DNA of 64,000 nt from NCBI GenBank assembly GCA_015233465.1, contig JADFXP010000007.1, forward strand, positions 53,674 through 117,673, written 5' to 3'. Shown piece by piece: positions 36,556 through 44,069 of the stretch; positions within the stretch are counted from its first letter, which is position 1; every line of letters begins with the position of its first letter. The position numbers were made by a program, and so were the translations under genes. The DNA is from Candidatus Magnetominusculus dajiuhuensis. GTDB taxonomy: Bacteria > Nitrospirota > Thermodesulfovibrionia > Thermodesulfovibrionales > Magnetobacteriaceae. The notes beneath the pieces are model-generated. The model was not told the origin of the DNA. It ran no database searches and saw only the letters and a list, made by a program, of their open reading frames with translations.

Positions 36556-37848
36556 ATGTCTGATTTAAAGAAGATGTATAAAACGATTATGGATGATGAT
36601 TTCCCAAATGAGGTCACTATCAGTTTTGGAGATCAACGTCTGATTTATAAAAAACGTTTATGGAAGATTGCTGATGATAAAACTGGAGAATTAATAGAAA
36701 AAGGTCTGCGTTATGGAGATAACCCTGATCAACAGGCTGCCCTTTATCAGCTTGTAAGCGGTAATCTGACACTTGCTGGTTGTACATATATCAATCCTGG
36801 AAATGGTTTGATAAGCAGTATCACTGAGTCTGATATGCTTCAGGCAGGAAAACATCCAGGCAAGACAAATCTTACAGACCTTGATAATGGGTTAAATATC
36901 CTAAAATACCTTACAGACAAACCCGCAGCAGTGATATTAAAGCATAATAATCCCTGCGGCGCTGCCTACGGTTTAAACATATCAGATGCCTATTCTAAGG
37001 CAAATATGGCAGATAGAATTGCCGCATTTGGCGGTTGTCTTACAGTTAATCGTCCAATAGATAAAGTCACTGCTGAGATGATTGCTCTAAATTATCTTGA
37101 GGTTGTTGCAGCTCCTGATTATGAAGAGGGTGCATTTGAGATTATATCAAAGAGAAAAAATCTGAGAATCATACGGCTTGATAAATTAAATGATCTTTCA
37201 TCTTATAGAAATATCAAATATGTTGAATTTAAGTCACTGATTGACGGAGGATTAATACTTCAACAATCGCAGAGCAGCGCTGTTAGGTCAAAGGAAGATT
37301 TGCGTATAGCTCAAACCATTTATAAGGGTAAGGAATATAAGATTGACCGATTACCTACAGATAAAGAATACGAAGATATGCTCTTTGGCTGGAGCGTTGA
37401 GATGGGTATAACGTCAAATTCAGTAATTTATGTAAAGGACTGCGTAACAGTAGGCATAGGCACTGGAGAACAAGACAGGGTAGGGGTAGCAGAGATTGCA
37501 GTAAGTAAGGCATATAATAAATTTGCAGATGCGCTGTGTTTTAAAAAGCACGGGATACCTTATGCTGTTTTTAATCTAGAGGTTACGCAAGGCAAAAGAG
37601 ATGTAAATCTGTTAGAAGAAATAGCATTAGATACAAGAGAAAGTAAGGGCGGATTAATAGGATCTGTAATGATTTCAGATGCCTTCTTCCCATTTAGAGA
37701 TGGAGTTGATGTAGGTATTGAACAAGGAATAAGCGCAATTGTACAGGCAGGCGGATCAGAACGTGATTTTGAATCCATTACCGTTTGTAACGAGGCTGAC
37801 CCAAAAGTAACAATGGTATTTACAGGTCAGAGAGTCTTTAAACACTGA
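36556..37848 (+). CDS. purH: AICAR transformylase, stand-alone (PurH C-terminal domain only)
   Basis: The 430-residue protein is an AICAR formyltransferase: GLRYGDNPDQQAALYQ, the catalytic VILKHNNPCGAAYG, AFGGCLTVNRPID, GIGTGEQDRVGVAEIA and the closing ISDAFFPFRDGVD. The N-terminal IMP cyclohydrolase (MGS-like) domain of bifunctional PurH is absent; only about 35 residues precede the transformylase core. IMP cyclisation must be done by another protein. It is complete at the 3' end, where MITE-like copies begin nine bases after the stop. Confidence 0.87.
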   Translation: MSDLKKMYKTIMDDDFPNEVTISFGDQRLIYKKRLWKIADDKTGELIEKGLRYGDNPDQQAALYQLVSGNLTLAGCTYINPGNGLISSITESDMLQAGKHPGKTNLTDLDNGLNILKYLTDKPAAVILKHNNPCGAAYGLNISDAYSKANMADRIAAFGGCLTVNRPIDKVTAEMIALNYLEVVAAPDYEEGAFEIISKRKNLRIIRLDKLNDLSSYRNIKYVEFKSLIDGGLILQQSQSSAVRSKEDLRIAQTIYKGKEYKIDRLPTDKEYEDMLFGWSVEMGITSNSVIYVKDCVTVGIGTGEQDRVGVAEIAVSKAYNKFADALCFKKHGIPYAVFNLEVTQGKRDVNLLEEIALDTRESKGGLIGSVMISDAFFPFRDGVDVGIEQGISAIVQAGGSERDFESITVCNEADPKVTMVFTGQRVFKH

Positions 37849-37856
37849 TAGTTTTC

Positions 37857-38020
37857 TTTAAGGGCTCTGCCCTTAAAAATCCCGCAAAGGGACTCGTCCC
37901 TTTGAACCCATTAACTATTGTTTATTCGTTTAATGAAAAACTTGTTATTAGAAATAACCTAAAATTATGGGGTAAAGGGGACAAGTCCCCTTTTGGGAGT
38001 TTGAGGGTGAAACCCTCAAG
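37857..38020 (-). repeat. MITE-like palindromic element, copy 1
   Basis: The reverse complement of this stretch aligns over its whole length with copy 3 (39575-39741), including the AT-rich centre (CCCATAATTTTAGGTTATTT shared). Each half has two hairpins: GGGCTCTGCCC with AAAGGGACTCGTCCCTTT at the left, AAAGGGGACAAGTCCCCTTT with GAGGGTGAAACCCTC at the right. No ORF is present. Target-site duplication was not identifiable by eye. Confidence 0.75.
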
Positions 38021-38071
38021 ATAAATAAATTAATCCCTTTGTCTGGAATGCTCAATTATTGAGTAGTCCGG

Positions 38072-38105
38072 GCAAAGGGTTTAAGCGCAGTCTTAAACCC
38101 TTTGC
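38072..38105. repeat. Perfect 14-bp palindrome
   Basis: GCAAAGGGTTTAAG and CTTAAACCCTTTGC flank a 6-base loop (CGCAGT). It is related to the AAAGGG stems of the neighbouring MITE-like copies but stands alone between copies 1 and 2. The bases between the copies, 38021-38183, contain no gene. Confidence 0.75.
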
Positions 38106-38183
38106 AAATGGCATTGATAATTAACACGATAACTATATTATAGCAAATCTGATGCCACAATATTCAAGAAATATTTATTATTT

Positions 38184-38356
38184 TGAGGGCTCTGCCCAAG
38201 GGCTCTCTTTAGGGATGGCTCCCGCAAAGGGTCATAACCCTTTGAACCCTTAATAAAAACAGTCTTTTATATAATCAGATAAGCAAAAATTAATGGGTCA
38301 AGGGGACGAGTCCCCTTGCGGGGATTTTAAAGGGGCAGCGCCCTTTTAAGGGGGAA
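38184..38356 (+). repeat. MITE-like palindromic element, copy 2
   Basis: The left half has GAGGGCTCTGCCC, an additional GGGCTCTCTTTAGGGATGGC, and AAAGGGTCATAACCCTTT; the right half has AAGGGGACGAGTCCCCTT and AAGGGGCAGCGCCCTTTT. The centre shares TTAATGGGTCAAGG and part of the AT-rich core with copy 3. It ends just before the yihY-like gene's stop codon. Confidence 0.72.
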
Positions 38357-38382
38357 TTTATTTCCAACCATGAAAAATCTTC

Positions 38383-39567
38383 CTAATAATTTTCATCCAT
38401 ATATTTTATTCTGCCTGCCATATCTTTTAGAAATTTTAATACAATATCAGAGTCTTGGGATAGGATCTCTATAAAATTCTTTTTCGGGATAGCGATGACT
38501 TGGGTGTCATTTTTTGTAACTATTACAGTAGCTGTGCGGGGGGTATCTAGCAGCATGGAGATTTCTCCAAAATATTCCCCTGAATTAATAGTTTTTAAGT
38601 TTTTTTCACCTTTTTGTATCAGAGCTTCTCCTGACAGCATATAATACATTTTATTTTGAACAGTGCCATCTTTAAATATTATGTCTCCTTCATTAAACGT
38701 CTCTACAAAACGATCTAAAAGTTTCAACTTTAATGTTTGATTTTTAAAGAGGTCTTTTAAGATTAATGTATCTTTTTTACTTAGACAATTGATTATTTCA
38801 GCTCCGAATAATATCACGCTAAAGGAACAATATACCCATATTAAGATAACAAATATTGCCTTTAATGAGCCAAATGTGAAACCGAATCCTGTATTATAAG
38901 TAAGAAATAATGTAAAAGACGGTCTAATCAATGTCATAATTAATGATGTAATGGTTGAACCGATTAAAAGATGCCTATAACGCACTTTTATTGGCGCAAA
39001 GATAAAATAAAATACGCTCATAAATAGTGAGATTAATATCAATGGCATAATAATATTACTGATATATAAAAGAAACGGTATATATTTAAATAATAAAACG
39101 ATTATCTTTGAATATAATATCTCACTTATAACCAATATTATAAAAAGCGCAAGTATTGCTGTTACAATAATTACATCTAATAGTTTATCCTTTAAATACG
39201 CTGTGCCTTTTTTAACATTAAAGATAGCAGCAAATGATTCACGTAAGGCGCTAACAAGCGGCGTTATCGCCCATAACAATACACCAAGACTAACCCATTC
39301 CCAAATATTTTTGTACTGCGATAGTACAGAGACTTCATTAAAAATCACCTTGTTAAATTGAGGTATCATCAGAAAACTAAGATGCTCAAGTTCTTTAGCT
39401 GCTGATTGCGAGGATATAATATAATTACCAAGCAGATATATGGATAAAAGAAACATAGGTATCATAGCAAAAAGCCCATAATACGCAAGAGCTGCAGATG
39501 TCTTGAAATTGTTGTTACGATAAAACGCCTTCAGTGATTCCTTTATTAAAAGAATAATTTCAGTCAT
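38383..39567 (-). CDS. YihY/BrkB-family membrane protein fused to a cyclic-nucleotide-binding domain
   Basis: Residues 1-270 form a six-helix YihY/BrkB membrane domain (SAALAYYGLFAMIPMFLLSI; KGTAYLKDKLLD; WVYCSFSVILFGAEIINCL). The last 125 residues are a Crp-type cNMP-binding domain (FNEGDIIFKDGT; GEYFGEISMLLDTPRTATVI), with the phosphate-binding cassette GEISMLLDTPRTA preserved, including Arg. YihY proteins were once called RNase BN but are membrane proteins of unclear function. The fusion suggests control of the membrane domain by cAMP, c-di-GMP or another small ligand. It lies between MITE copies 2 and 3. Confidence 0.85.
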   Translation of the reverse strand: MTEIILLIKESLKAFYRNNNFKTSAALAYYGLFAMIPMFLLSIYLLGNYIISSQSAAKELEHLSFLMIPQFNKVIFNEVSVLSQYKNIWEWVSLGVLLWAITPLVSALRESFAAIFNVKKGTAYLKDKLLDVIIVTAILALFIILVISEILYSKIIVLLFKYIPFLLYISNIIMPLILISLFMSVFYFIFAPIKVRYRHLLIGSTITSLIMTLIRPSFTLFLTYNTGFGFTFGSLKAIFVILIWVYCSFSVILFGAEIINCLSKKDTLILKDLFKNQTLKLKLLDRFVETFNEGDIIFKDGTVQNKMYYMLSGEALIQKGEKNLKTINSGEYFGEISMLLDTPRTATVIVTKNDTQVIAIPKKNFIEILSQDSDIVLKFLKDMAGRIKYMDENY

Positions 39568-39574
39568 TTGTTTG

Positions 39575-39741
39575 TTTTGAGGGCTCTGCCCTCAAACTCC
39601 CGCAAAGGGTCATAACCCTTTGAACCCATAATTTTAGGTTATTTATGATAATAAGTTTTTTATTAAGCAATCAAACAAAAGTTAATGGGTCAAGGGAACG
39701 AGTTCCCTTGCGGGATTTTTAAGGGCAGAGCCCTTAAAGGG
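39575..39741 (+). repeat. MITE-like palindromic element, copy 3
   Basis: The left half has GAGGGCTCTGCCCTC and AAAGGGTCATAACCCTTT; the right half has AAGGGAACGAGTTCCCTT and AAGGGCAGAGCCCTT. The AT-rich centre is shared with copy 1 in inverse orientation. Its right end reaches over the stop codon of the TPR lipoprotein gene, so that gene's final codons lie within the element. Confidence 0.75.
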
Positions 39742-40594
39742 AAGCCTTACATTTTTCTATCATTGAATTAGAATCCTCTATTTCTTTGGTTACATTGCTA
39801 TTGATGCTGACTGTGTGAGCCCTTTCAAAGAATTGCAGAGCGTCAGAATGTTTGCCTTGATTATAGAATCCGTTTCCAATGCCCATTAAATCGTTGAATA
39901 TTTTTTCTGTAATATCGAGTGTTTTATCAATAGTTAATGCTTGTTTATAGGACTCTATTGCCTTGATAAAATCGTTGTTAAGCATATAGGCATCACCTTG
40001 CAGACGATAGGAATTAGCAGTTTCGTTTTTTTCTTCGTTTTTCATATTTGATTTTAGTGCAATGGCTGCATTAGATAGTGCAGATTGTCCATCTTTATTG
40101 AATAATGAGATTCTTGTAAGGATATTATATATAGTTCCAGAGCTGTTACATTTAATTTCATTACAATGCGAGAGGGCTTTATAAGATAGTGAAGTGGCGT
40201 TTAAGTAGTCGTTATCATCCATTAAGAGCATGATTTTAAGGAGTTCTGCTGAATAGATGTTAGACTTGCTGTAGGTATTATTAGTTGAAGATATAATTGT
40301 ATCAATACATTGAGATGCCTTTGTTTTCTCGCCCATTTTGCGGTATACCATGGCGATATTTATCTGGGAGATGGCGATGCTGTTAAAGTTTTCTACTGAT
40401 AGGGCAAGTTTAAGGGCTTCATTAAAATGACTTAAAGCATCATCATAGTCGCCGTAATAAAATGACTTATTACCTTCTTGATTATTTGCGAGAATTCCTT
40501 TTTGCACAGAGGTATATACAGGCAGAGGAGAACCGCAGTTTAGAAGAAATAAACTGAGTATCAGGATGATTATTTTTTGATTAATATTATTCAT
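39734..40594 (-). CDS. TPR lipoprotein
   Basis: The first 20 residues are a lipoprotein signal (IIILILSLFLLNCGS), with Cys in a lipobox. Residues 35-280 are TPR repeats (GDYDDALSHFNEALKLALSV; INIAMVYRKMGEKTKASQC; AIESYKQALTIDKTL; GNGFYNQGKHSDALQFFERA). It probably sits at the inner face of the outer membrane or the periplasmic face of the inner membrane. It overlaps mlaD by eight bases, so it belongs to the lipid-transport operon and may be its periplasmic partner. Confidence 0.82.
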   Translation of the reverse strand: MNNINQKIIILILSLFLLNCGSPLPVYTSVQKGILANNQEGNKSFYYGDYDDALSHFNEALKLALSVENFNSIAISQINIAMVYRKMGEKTKASQCIDTIISSTNNTYSKSNIYSAELLKIMLLMDDNDYLNATSLSYKALSHCNEIKCNSSGTIYNILTRISLFNKDGQSALSNAAIALKSNMKNEEKNETANSYRLQGDAYMLNNDFIKAIESYKQALTIDKTLDITEKIFNDLMGIGNGFYNQGKHSDALQFFERAHTVSINSNVTKEIEDSNSMIEKCKASL

Positions 40595-41552
40595 AACTGT
40601 CTATCTTTATGATGTCTTCTTTTTGTGGTTTAATATTATTGCTTATAGGCCAAGTTTGTTTAAGGGAATCCACTATTTCCTGCGCGCCGTCAGTAATGCG
40701 TTCTCCTTTTTTCATTAAGCGGGGGACTGTAGGCAGTATCTTTGGGACAGATTGCTTTGCATCGCCTGTGATACTTTTTGCGTCCCCTGTGATACTTTCA
40801 ATATTAGCGATGATTTTATCGGTTTTTTTGATAGTTTCTTCTGTGGTTTCTATGGTCTTTTTTGTTGATTCAATGGCTTTTTGGGTTGATTCAAGCAGTC
40901 CATTAACTTTATCAAAGGTTACTGGTACTGATTTATCTGTTGTTTTAACGATGCTTTTAATGTTAGTCATGGTATCTGATAGTTGAGCGGATATTTTTCT
41001 TAAGTTTACTACTGTCAGTTTTAATTCGCCGTTTGGATCATTGACATATTCAAGAATACTTGCCACATGAGCTATAACTGGCTTTATCTGATTATTTAGA
41101 TCCTCGGCAATGCCTGTAAGCCCCTTTTCTCTTTCAAAAGGTATTAGTGCATCACCTGAGACTTGGACTGCATTATCAGATCCCCTTGATATTTCAATAA
41201 TACTGTCTCCAATAAGGTCTTCTTTTTTAAGATATGCCTTTGAGTCAATCTTTATCCATTTCATATAATCAGTAATAATGCTCATTCCTACCTTAACCAT
41301 TGCATTATTATCAAGAGTGATTCTATCCACTTTGCCGATCTTAAAACCGCTTAATTTAACGGCCATGCCATTATAGATGCCTGTGCCTGTGGTGGTGAAG
41401 AAATACACCTTAGACTTTGAGGTAAAAATATCCTGCTGAATTCCTATAGTTATGATGATAGCGCATAACGTGATTATTGCGCCAAGGACAAAAATGCCGA
41501 CTTTCCTTTCAAGGTTTTTGAATCTAGTATCTTTGTCACGAAGTATTTGCAT
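40587..41552 (-). CDS. mlaD: MlaD/MCE-family substrate-binding protein
   Basis: An N-terminal anchor (VGIFVLGAIITLCAIIITIG) is followed by an MCE domain (YFFTTTGTGIYNGMAVKLSG; KIGKVDRITLD; YLKKEDLIGDSIIEISRG). The last 150 residues are a long coiled coil with many STKKTIETTEE-like repeats that can form a helical barrel or tether. MCE proteins form hexamers that carry lipids across the periplasm. Neighbours mlaF-like and mlaE downstream in the cluster complete the transporter. Confidence 0.87.
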   Translation of the reverse strand: MQILRDKDTRFKNLERKVGIFVLGAIITLCAIIITIGIQQDIFTSKSKVYFFTTTGTGIYNGMAVKLSGFKIGKVDRITLDNNAMVKVGMSIITDYMKWIKIDSKAYLKKEDLIGDSIIEISRGSDNAVQVSGDALIPFEREKGLTGIAEDLNNQIKPVIAHVASILEYVNDPNGELKLTVVNLRKISAQLSDTMTNIKSIVKTTDKSVPVTFDKVNGLLESTQKAIESTKKTIETTEETIKKTDKIIANIESITGDAKSITGDAKQSVPKILPTVPRLMKKGERITDGAQEIVDSLKQTWPISNNIKPQKEDIIKIDSYE

Positions 41553-41622
41553 AATCTATCTCAGTCCTTAAAGATATAGGATATATTTATTATAAGTTAG
41601 TTTTAAAAAAAAATCATTATAT

Positions 41623-42279
41623 TTAATATTCAGTTAATATTTTTTTGAGTTTAATGGTTCTACCTTCAATATTTTTGAGAGTTTCATGTTCATCTGAAAA
41701 AAATATGCTTATTCTGTCAGGTTTTTCAAGATGGAATTTTATCATTATCTCTGTGAGTTTAGCAATCATATCAGATTCAACTCCCGTAAAAACAGTATCA
41801 TAGAGAATAATATCAGGATCTGTAAGCATTGCTCGTATGAATCCAGAGATTTTTTTTTCAAAAATAGTTAAATGAGCAGGCATCTTACCCATTAAATCAA
41901 GCAGGCAATCTTCATCAATTCCAATCTGTCTGCATATATCTATAATTTTCTCTTCAAGATTATCTTTTTTGACGCCATAATAATATTTAGGAAGAGTTAT
42001 ATTCTCCCATACTTTAAGATTACTGATAAGACCGCCATATCTCCATACTACACCAACTCTGCTTAGCAGTTTAATAGCTGATGTCTTTGGAAGGGCGTAT
42101 AAGTCATTATTCAATAAAAAAACCTTGCCTGAAAGTGGTTTTTTTATATATAAAATAATGTCAATAAGCGTCTTTAATTCTGTATTAGAGTTACCGATTA
42201 TCTTGCAGACAGTACCTGCCTTAATCTCAAAATTGAGAGAATCAAAACAATCTGCTGTAACATCAACAAGTTTTATCAT
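41623..42279 (-). CDS. MlaF-like ABC protein with degenerate ATPase motifs
   Basis: Length (218 residues), gene order and overall pattern (KLVDVTADCFDSLNFEIKAG; VGVVWRYGGLISNLKVWENI) identify an MlaF homologue. The catalytic motifs are lost: Walker A reads IIGNSNTELKTL where IIGPSGSGKSTL is expected, the signature loop is KKISGFIRAML instead of LSGGM-x-R, Walker B ends LYDTVF instead of LYDEP, and the H-loop is FFSDEHE instead of THD. Such a protein is unlikely to hydrolyse ATP by itself. The frame is intact without stops, so it is probably maintained as a regulatory or structural pseudo-ATPase. Confidence 0.8.
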   Translation of the reverse strand: MIKLVDVTADCFDSLNFEIKAGTVCKIIGNSNTELKTLIDIILYIKKPLSGKVFLLNNDLYALPKTSAIKLLSRVGVVWRYGGLISNLKVWENITLPKYYYGVKKDNLEEKIIDICRQIGIDEDCLLDLMGKMPAHLTIFEKKISGFIRAMLTDPDIILYDTVFTGVESDMIAKLTEIMIKFHLEKPDRISIFFSDEHETLKNIEGRTIKLKKILTEY

Positions 42280-42282
42280 ATT

Positions 42283-42325
42283 GGTGCTACGCCCCCAAGG
42301 GGTCTTAGACCCTCCTTACCTGCAA
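42283..42325 (-). repeat. Half-copy of the palindromic repeat between mlaF-like and mlaE
   Basis: CGCCCCCAAGGGGTCTTAGACCC is followed by TGCAAGGCATTAAGATGTTT. The same layout, CTCCCAAAGGGTCTCAGACCC then CGCAAGGCTTTAAGATGTT, occurs between mlaE and hisI, so the same subtype was inserted or duplicated in both gaps of this operon. GGGTCTNAGACCC is a perfect palindrome. Confidence 0.6.
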
Positions 42326-42338
42326 GGCATTAAGATGT

Positions 42339-43118
42339 TTATAAAAATGTTATTAAAGTAATAATACCGTCAAATAAAAATATATAAAACAGGCTTTGAG
42401 TAACCGCAATAGATGCAGCCTGTGGAATTTCTGTTATAGATGACTGCACAAGCATACCATGATAACAGGATATTATTGATATTATTATACCAAAAACTAA
42501 GCTTTTAAGGGCTGAAACCATGATTTCATATACATGGAGTGATGTAGTTATAACAGAGAAATGCTGATATAAAGGAGTATGAAACAAAAACGACGAGAGC
42601 GCTAATGCGCCAAACATAGATATAATCTGAAAATAAAAGGTCACGATAAATACAGATATAGAGATTCCAATTATTCTTGGGAGTATTAGATAAATATCCG
42701 AGTCAATCCCCATAGTTTTAAGATAATCCATCTCACTATTAATCTTCATTGTACCGAGTTCTGATGCAATTGCAGGAGAGCTTCTTGCGATGATGATAAT
42801 TGCGCAAAGTAAAGGCCCAAGCTCTCTAACGACAACCCAAATCAGAATCTTACCAATAAGTTCTGCATTATAACCAACTATATTTGAGACCTGAGTGATT
42901 ATAACCACTCCAATAAGAAGCCCTATAATGCCAAGTTTGTTAAGAGACTGTAGGCCTGTAAAATATATCTGTTTATAAAGCACAGTTCTAACAGGCGCAA
43001 TTGTCAGATAAGGGATATGAATTATAGCGTCTTTGAGCATAATTAAATAATCCCATAACTGCAAGATAGAACCGATAGTTTTTTTACCGATTAATTCTAC
43101 GTTAATAATTGTTTTCAC
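42339..43118 (-). CDS. mlaE: MlaE-family lipid-transport permease
   Basis: The 259-residue protein has five or six membrane segments and the MlaE signature (FTGLQSLNKLGIIGLLIGVV; VVRELGPLLCAIIIIARSSP; ASELGTMKINSEMDYLKTMG). The loop SELGTMK-x-EMDYL is the conserved coupling helix that binds the ATPase MlaF. It works with the MCE protein in lipid transport. The coupling helix is intact even though the ATPase partner next to it is degenerate. Confidence 0.9.
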   Translation of the reverse strand: MKTIINVELIGKKTIGSILQLWDYLIMLKDAIIHIPYLTIAPVRTVLYKQIYFTGLQSLNKLGIIGLLIGVVIITQVSNIVGYNAELIGKILIWVVVRELGPLLCAIIIIARSSPAIASELGTMKINSEMDYLKTMGIDSDIYLILPRIIGISISVFIVTFYFQIISMFGALALSSFLFHTPLYQHFSVITTSLHVYEIMVSALKSLVFGIIISIISCYHGMLVQSSITEIPQAASIAVTQSLFYIFLFDGIITLITFL

Positions 43119-43120
43119 GT

Positions 43121-43172
43121 TGGGTGTTGCACTCCCAAAGGGTCTCAGACCCCCCTTTCCCGCAAGGCTTTA
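43121..43172 (-). repeat. Half-copy of the palindromic repeat between mlaE and hisI
   Basis: This stretch has GGGTCTCAGACCC (perfect palindrome) and CCCGCAAGGCTTTAAGATGTT, like the repeat at 42283. It lies within a 69-base gap, so it may act as a terminator or mRNA stabiliser. Confidence 0.6.
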
Positions 43173-43187
43173 AGATGTTCGTTTATA

Positions 43188-43556
43188 TTATTTCTTATAA
43201 ACATCCTCTTCAGAAAAGGTCTTATCAGCAATAATATCGCCATTAATATTTCTATAAAAACAGCTTCTATAGCCGGCATGACAGGCGCCAGGACCGAGTT
43301 GAACTGCCTTAATTAAAAGGGTGTCAGCATCGCAGTCAATTAAAATCTCTTTAACCTCCTGCACATGCCCAGAGGATTCGCCTTTTTTCCAGAATTTCTG
43401 TCTTGACCTTGACCAAAAATGTGTAAATCCTGTTTCAATGGTCATCTTTAGAGATGCTTCATTCATATATGCAACCATTAATATTTCTCCGCTTGGAAAA
43501 TCCTGGACTATACATGGGATAAGTCCATTACTATCATATTTAAGCTCGCTAATCAT
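43188..43556 (-). CDS. hisI: Phosphoribosyl-AMP cyclohydrolase
   Basis: The 122-residue protein has the HisI blocks [48 protein letters not shown] and [12 protein letters not shown], with the metal-binding Asp and Cys residues present. It opens the purine ring of phosphoribosyl-AMP in histidine synthesis. No HisE domain is fused, so the pyrophosphohydrolase must be encoded elsewhere. The start ATG at 43556 follows AAAGGAGCAG. Confidence 0.93.
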   Translation of the reverse strand: MISELKYDSNGLIPCIVQDFPSGEILMVAYMNEASLKMTIETGFTHFWSRSRQKFWKKGESSGHVQEVKEILIDCDADTLLIKAVQLGPGACHAGYRSCFYRNINGDIIADKTFSEEDVYKK

Positions 43557-43875
43557 AATAAACTGCTCCTTTTGAGATTATAATTTACTACATTATAACA
43601 TATTTGAATATTGAAAGGTTATAGATGTTATGGGTGTTACAAATTGAAACATTTATAGCAGCAACGCAATCATTAAACTAAAAGACTCATATAGAATTTA
43701 TAACTAACTGCGCCTGATATTTTATTCGCTTAAAACTTGATAATTTTTATAGCTGGAATGCTTTACTCAAAGAATACAATATTGATATTTAGTTGAAAAT
43801 TCAAAAATTATCCTATCATTAATAGTCATTTAATAGTAAATATTGTTATAATTAACTTTCAAACTAAAGGATGGA

Positions 43876-44031
43876 ATGAAACAATTGAATTACACTACTA
43901 TAAGAGATAATCCTTCAAATGGAACGGTTGGGGAATTTCTTAAACAATCAATGTATTCAAATTCTAAGGTATCTATTATATCAGAATATTTTACAATAAA
44001 TACGTTCAATAATCTGTATTTTAGAATTTAA
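43876..44031 (+). pseudogene. Truncated N-terminus of a PLD-domain helicase
   Basis: A 51-codon frame (ATG at 43876, stop at 44029) reads NPSNGTVGEFLKQSMYSNSK and VSIISEYFTINTFNNLYF. This is the usual opening of the large phospholipase-D-like/helicase proteins found in defence islands, which continue for another 900 or so residues. Here it stops abruptly and is followed after 38 bases by the large helicase gene. The remaining part of the gap from 43557 holds no other recognisable sequence. Confidence 0.55.
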
Positions 44032-44069
44032 ATTATGCCTGACTCATTTAAAATAAAAAAAGTATTAAA

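Noticed and set aside
37850..38360. CRISPR array
   Set aside because: The repeats are palindromic, of unequal spacing, in inverse orientation and share their central sequence, unlike CRISPR spacers; there are no cas genes.
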